From Corythucha ciliata (taxonomy: Eukaryota > Arthropoda > Insecta > Hemiptera > Tingidae), in assembly GCA_038030265.1 (NCBI GenBank), contig CM075939.1:7049253-7113252 (forward strand): DNA of 64,000 nucleotides, read 5' to 3'. Under the pieces are notes generated by a model. The model was not told where the DNA came from. It saw only the letters and a program-made list of their open reading frames with translations, and searched no databases. The position numbers and the translations under genes were made by a program. This document shows, one piece after another, positions 58,391-64,000 of this stretch (position 1 is its first letter; the number at the start of each line of letters is the position of its first letter).

Positions 58391-60260
58391 GCTTTGTTCG
58401 CCCCCCACCCTCCCAAAAAAAAAAACATCAATAAACTGAGATGGGCCTGTTCGTGCTCTGTTTCGTTTTTCTTACGTACTCGCACCCCAAACCAGAGAAA
58501 GAAACCAAAAATCTATCACTGACAGTATAAGTTACGCGAGGTTTCCATTGATGAAACAGGCTGATAAGTAGATTTTTTTCAACGACCGGCCCATGACTTT
58601 GTATGGACGTAAAAAGTGTCTGCTTCTGTCATTCACACACGTTCTCCCTCCCCTCCCTCCTAACTTGTCGTGATATCGTCATCTTTTCTTTCACGATAAA
58701 TCCAAGGCGCACAGCGTTATCGTGAGAAAGTGACGCTAGAGCGGAGATAGACTTCTAATTAATTTTTCAGTTTCCTGTCATTTAATATTCCTGGTCTGTC
58801 GAGGATTGAAGAAAATACACGTGTATATTGTCAAGACTATGACGTCAGAAGCTTAGTTTTTACACTGTTTTTTTTTTTTTTTTGCCTTGGCTGGTTATTT
58901 AATCTGGTAGTCATTAAAGAAAGATGGGTGAGAGGACCCGCATCGCTCTTTACCAACCCCCTTTTCCTCACCGCCGAGTCAATAATTAGTTTTCTTCATC
59001 GTTTAGCCCTCCCTGTAGTGTTAACATGAGCACACAAAAAATTAACGATAAAGTATAAGCGCCACAACCGCACCCTCCCTTTCACAATTTGCGACTCTTT
59101 TTTTTTTTCCTGTCAGTTCTTTTGTTCTTATCTCGCGCTACGTCCTTTCATTTTTGCCAGGAAGTTACGTATTCCCTTCCTAATAAAATATGTATACACT
59201 TCCCGGGCCGCAGTCACTCTGCTAAATTACACGATGAGCTCTTTTGCGATGATCAATTAGAATTAAGGGCGTGTGAAATATTAAATTAGTGAAATGGATA
59301 TAATAATACCGCTCGCGAAATGAAACTGTTGTGTTATGAACTTATGAGTCATTTTTCCCACGATTTACATTGGTCAAACAATCCGCGCCTTCGAAGAATA
59401 AAAGTAGGTATACCGCGTTATTTGTAATAAATATTTTAAATTATAGACAGTTTACGAAAATATTTACCTGGTCAAATCACAATATAAACATTCTTCTACA
59501 CACAAACTTGGAACAAGTCAGTAAACAACTAAAAATGTTTGTCCGCATAGAAAAAGTGAGAGGCTGCGGACGATCAATATGTTGGTACAGAGCAAAATAA
59601 GGAGGGCTCCAAAGTTTATGGACTTACCTACTTACCGCGAAGTCTACCCCTCCACTCCACTATCACCCGTTTACAACGTTTTCAACAACTTCGGTACTAA
59701 AACGGTTAGAATACATGCGTTCACAACAAATACAGAAAACAAAACTAGAGTTTTTTTTTTCTATATAGAAAATGTCACCGATTTTATTCCATCATAGTAC
59801 CTTATATCAGTCCAAAAGTGTTGCAATTTTAGCACTAAATCTTTCTGAGGTTGACAGTTCTCAGTACAGAAAAAAGAAGAAGAAGAAAAAACTTTGCCGT
59901 GCAAACCAAGCGGCGAACAGAAATTGCTTTATGGAAAAGTCGTAGTTCTCAATTACAGTAAACACGTCCAATTTGTGGAGTATTGTGGAACACCTTAAAC
60001 GCTGGAGCTTTTTGAAAACGTAATACATCGAGGCCGTAACTGTAAAAAAAGGAGCTAAAGAGGGCGGGCAGTAAAGCGCCGAAACGGTTCCAATAAGGTG
60101 TAGCAGAACTCAAATATAAGAGGACAGACAGACCGACACCTATGGAACCCCCCCCCCCCCGCCGATAACTTCCAAACCGCATAGGCTTCCCCCAGTTATA
60201 GGCTAGGAGTATGGCGAGAATGGAGACCACCATGACACCAGATGGAGACCAGAATGGAAA
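58391..60260. other. Unique DNA without a supportable gene
   Basis: T run at 58870-58881 and C runs at about 60149-60160. At 60077-60110 it carries the dispersed GCGCCGAAACGGTTCCAAT repeat also seen at 27315. No coding evidence. Confidence 0.45.
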
Positions 60261-61500
60261 CACCAATTCACAAAATTGAGAAACATCATCATTTTAATGG
60301 CCTCAGATTGGGTAAAATCGCTAAATTCTTGGTTGAAATGGAGAAAAATCACCAAGAAAAAGGGCTAATTCGCGGATAAGGTGTAAAAAAATCACTAATT
60401 CTCGCCTAAAATTAGGAAAAACGCTAATTCACGACTAAAATTTATAAAAATGGCTAAATCGCGGCTATAAAGTTGAAAGAAAGCAGCAATGATTCACTCA
60501 GCCGGCCAAAATTTTATATAGCAGGCAAGAACTAAATGATGTACAAAAAGAAAAAAAAAGTTGATTAGCTGCTAAAATTGAGGGAAGTGACAATCAGCGG
60601 CTGAAACAGAGAAAAACGCTAATTCGTAGTTAAAATTTAGAAAAATCGCTAATTAGCGGATACATTAAGCAGTTAATTGCTAATTCGCGGTTAAAGTGTA
60701 GAAAAACTCTAATAAACAGCTGAAAATTGACGAAAAATTTGCGGCTAAAACAGATAAAAGTGCTATTTTTGGGGCCACAATTGAGAATAATCGCAAATTC
60801 ACGGATTTAACATTGAGTAAAAAGAGCGAGAATCGCTCAGCAAGGCTCAGCTGTTATTGAAAAAAAAAAAACAAAAAAAACAAAAAAATAAAAACGCCAA
60901 TTCATGGTTTCTCGAGGCAACTTCGTGACTAACTTTCCCTACTAACTAAAATTTTTAGTTTTAAAGCATTGATTCGAGGATAATATTGAAAAAAGAGCCC
61001 GTGTACCTCTAAAATTGAGGAAAATACACCAATTTTTACGGCAACCAGCACGGCAGGATACCCGATGTCAAGTTCGCTATACTAAAATAGAGAAAGTGTG
61101 CTAACCATAAGTTTCTTTAGGCCATTCATAAGAAGGCCTAAAATTGAGAAAGCGTGCAATTGTGCTATACTAAGGGGCAAGTACGTGGCAAAAAGTTTGT
61201 AAAAGTGTTAATAGTTGCGGTTGATTTAGTGGAAAAGCGCTAATTCGTATAGCAAAAAGTGGGCAAAATCACGAATTCACGGCTAACAATTAAGAAAAGC
61301 GCGAAATCACGACCATAATATTGAGACAAATCGCTAATTCGAGTAAATAAAATTGGGGAAAAGCAGCGATGAATCGCGGCTAAAATGGAGACAAATCGAT
61401 AATTCGCGGCTAAAATAGAGATAAATCGCTAATTCACCGATGAAATTGAGAAGAAGTTATGAAGTGTGGAAAAAAACTCGAATTCGTGGCTCCAAATAAG
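60261..61500 (+). repeat. Minisatellite family A array, forward
   Basis: Forward diverged units throughout; an A-rich imperfect run near 60860-60890. Confidence 0.82.
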
Positions 61501-62640
61501 GCAGGGGCGCCAAATGTCTAAGGCACTGCAATGAGCTGCCCCAGGACACTTTTTTTTTTGTGCAAATGGAAAACGCTTTTACGCTGTGTTTAACTTATAT
61601 TGTTGAAGTTATTGAACAGGCCCCCCAAGTACGTTTTGTTCAGAGCGTCACGGTCTTTTGCTAAGATCAAAGTGTTGTGCTTCATGAGGGCAGGGTGCGG
61701 TGATGATTGGTGGTCCGCCTTAGTTCTTACAACCAGGTTTATGGCCCACGACCAAAAAAGGTTGGCCGGCCCTGCTTTAAGGCGTGCTTTGTGATGGGGG
61801 GGGGGGGTTGTAAATTTCATATTTTGAACCGAACAGCTGTATCCGGAGCGTCAGATGATCATTTCAGGGGGGAAAATGAGCGCCTGGAAGGGACAAGACC
61901 TTGATTCCAAACGGAAAGGTCCAATAAGTGGAGTACCCATCGGATAAGTTGTAATATTCACCGTTGTATAGCTATTCAGGCAGGAAAATGTCATTTTTTT
62001 CACCCGTACGGTGCTTCGCAGTACTCTTCCTGAAAGCAGTTTGCCTGGTCCCACCAGGACGCGGGTAAATTGCTCATTTTTCGGCCGTTATGCCCATTAT
62101 GAGATTATGGCTGAATTTCGATATTAGAAATTTTTACATTATTCTCTCCTCATCACGTCAGAATCTGATTGTTCAAGCGAAATCAATTTCCAATCCCCTC
62201 CCCATCCCTTCAACAGTAGCCTCTTGACATGGGCGGAGATAGAGAGGGGCTTTGGTCCTATAGCCCCCCCCCCAAAACTTTCGCTGGCCCCACCTGGCTC
62301 TTCTTCCTGAAGCCCCTCCTCCAGATGTTTAACCCCTACAGTGATAGGATTCGTACACACGGTGAGAATTTCCAGTACAGGCCAACCTATACCGGCCAAT
62401 GTGGCCTGGCGCCTTCAAGGTGACTTAAACTGAAGCCAAAGCCAGGTCCAGACGCATCAACCAGTGTTGGCTTGTAGGGGGGGGGGGCGAACCGGGCAAC
62501 CACCCAGGGGCGCCGTGTCCTTAGGGGCCCGTCTAGCAAAGTGAAGAGGTGGGAGGGAAGGTGGACGAGAAAAAATGACCTAAGAAGTGCATTTGATTTA
62601 TGAATATTCCAAAACTATAAAATAGCCGAAAATTGAAGTT
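61501..62640. other. Unique DNA with poly-G and poly-C tracts
   Basis: CAGGGGCGCCAAATGTC at 61503 resembles the dispersed repeats at 27315 and 60077. G run at about 61797-61808, C run at 62264-62272 and G run at about 62478-62487. No supported gene. Confidence 0.4.
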
Positions 62641-63510
62641 TCATTTTTCAATTTCAGCCGTGAATTACAGAGGTTTTCCTCAACACTTTGTCCGCGAATA
62701 GGTGATTTTCCTGAATTTCAGCAGCGAAGTAGCGTTTTTATCCAATCTTAGCGATTTTTCTCAATGTTGGCCACGAATTGAAGTTTTCCTCGACTTTTGC
62801 AGCAAATTAACGATTTTTTACCTTTTCAGCAATGAAATAGCACTTTTATGAGCTGCAAGTATAACGCTTTTCGTTAATTTCAGCCGCGCTAATTAATTAG
62901 TGATTTTTCTCAGTATATTGGCCACAAATTAGCGGTGTACGAACTATTTTTGCCCCGCATTTACAATTTTTTCCAACTTTTAGCTATGGACTAGCACTTC
63001 TTTCCAGGTTTAGGCCCGAAGTTGCTCTTAGAAGCAACAGATTATTGTCTTTTGCTGAATTTTAGTCCCGAGTAAGCGTCATTACTAAATTTTAGTCGTG
63101 AATTGGCATTTTTCTCTAATACAGCCGTGAATTAGCCGAATTTTTCCATTTGAATCTGCGAATGAACGTTTTGTCTAGACTTTATCCGAAAATAACCGTT
63201 TTTTTTTTGTTTTTTTTTTACAATTTTAGCTGCGAATTAATTATCTGTTCTTTTCAATATTAAGCCCGCGAAATAGGATTGTTCCAAGTTTCATAAGCGA
63301 ATTAGTTATTTTTCTTAATTTTTGCCATGGATCAGTGTATGTCCTAATTTTAGCAGGTAATTCTTCTCAATGTCAGTCGTGAATTAGCATTTTTCGAAAA
63401 TAAGCTGTGAATTAGTGGCTTTTCACGTTTTTATCCGCGAATGGGCGATTTTTTGCAATTTCAGTTGCAAATTTGTCATTTTTCTCAATTTTAGCCCCGA
63501 ATTAGCCTGT
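62641..63510 (-). repeat. Minisatellite family A array, inverted
   Basis: Units read TTTTTCTCAATTTTAGCCGC-like on the plus strand. Ends at a T run of about 20 (63510-63529). Confidence 0.8.
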
Positions 63511-63748
63511 TTTTTTTTTTTTTTTTTTCTATCGTATAGCCTTAGCGGGCTTTCTTGCCTAGTGCTTACAAAAAAGCAAAAACTTGGGCCTTATTCTCTA
63601 ACAAAAAAGCAATATGTATTTCATAGCAATGTGTCTATTTCATTCATGTTTTCAAACAAATGAATGATGAACTTGAGGCGTGAAAAATGCCTCCGTGTGT
63701 ACTGGGCTTGAAGGTGTGAAAATTTTAGGGAGAATTACCCCTCCCACT

Positions 63749-64000
63749 CAGGGGCGTAGCCAGCATTTAATCCAGGGGTGGGCAGAAGATGTCATGTCGG
63801 ATGTTCTAGAGACCCCATCAAAAGAACCGGTAGTTCAATAAATCAGAAATAGGCGCATTAAATCGTCAAATTCTTTAACCGCAAACTGAGTTTTCCACAA
63901 AAAGGGTCGTAATCCACCAAAAGCCAACACATCCGTTAGGAAACTATCGGTTTTAGCCTGAAATTCCTAATTTTCTGCCCTAAAACTGACAATGTTTTTC
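63749..64000. mobile_element. Second copy of the hAT-like minisatellite-bearing element, cut by window end
   Basis: Starts CAGGGGCGTAGCCAGC and follows 25163-25400 closely: GGGGTGGGCAGAAG, AGAGACCCC(A/T)(G/T)CAAAAGAACC, AGAAATAGGCGCATTAAATC and AGGAAACTATCGGTTTTAGCC, then the same CTAAAACTGACAATG minisatellite unit. The right end lies outside. Confidence 0.85.

Overview
This window is a repeat-saturated stretch of a eukaryotic nuclear genome, very probably from an invertebrate animal. Support for this is spliced exons with animal-type GT/AG signals, Ty3/Gypsy retrotransposons, a PIF/Harbinger transposase fragment, many short non-autonomous DNA transposons (MITEs), and tens of kilobases of diverged minisatellite. 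I cannot name the species. No bacterial-type operon, rRNA, tRNA or CRISPR array is visible.

Layout. 1-15.8 kb is a transposon graveyard. An old Gypsy copy (LTR 1633-1727, decayed gag, protease and RNase H) has lost its reverse transcriptase and was later split by a much younger, nearly intact Gypsy element (2957-6836, 5-bp target duplication AACGC). A second decayed Gypsy lies on the minus strand (8.4-10.6 kb). A PIF/Harbinger N-terminus (11.1-11.5 kb) and an integrase/LTR remnant interrupted by a MITE (13.9-14.6 kb) follow. From 15.8 to 45.6 kb and again from 52.7 to 63.5 kb, the DNA is mostly minisatellite. The main family (A, about 29 bp) occurs in both orientations. Related families are B (about 21 bp), C (about 30 bp) and D (30 bp), and there are a 17-bp satellite (47.0-48.4 kb) and a 157-159 bp tandem repeat (54.8-55.3 kb). 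Within these arrays are a 1,336-bp tandem duplication, a 687-bp tandem duplication, a module present three times (once inverted), and several MITEs with exact target-site duplications.

Host gene. Two short minus-strand exons, at 35913-35997 and 24083-24172, have good splice sites and compatible reading phase. The second encodes a GoLoco (G-alpha-i/o-binding) motif that most resembles the N-terminus of Rap1GAP-type GTPase-activating proteins. A possible first coding exon at 37930-38039 also fits in phase. If this is right, about 11.7 kb of minisatellite and transposons forms one intron of a signalling gene running on the minus strand.

Most notable observation. The intact Gypsy element has no tRNA-type primer-binding site. 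Just inside its 5' LTR it carries a 17-nt perfect complement of a sequence inside its own LTR, the arrangement expected of self-primed reverse transcription as in yeast Tf1.
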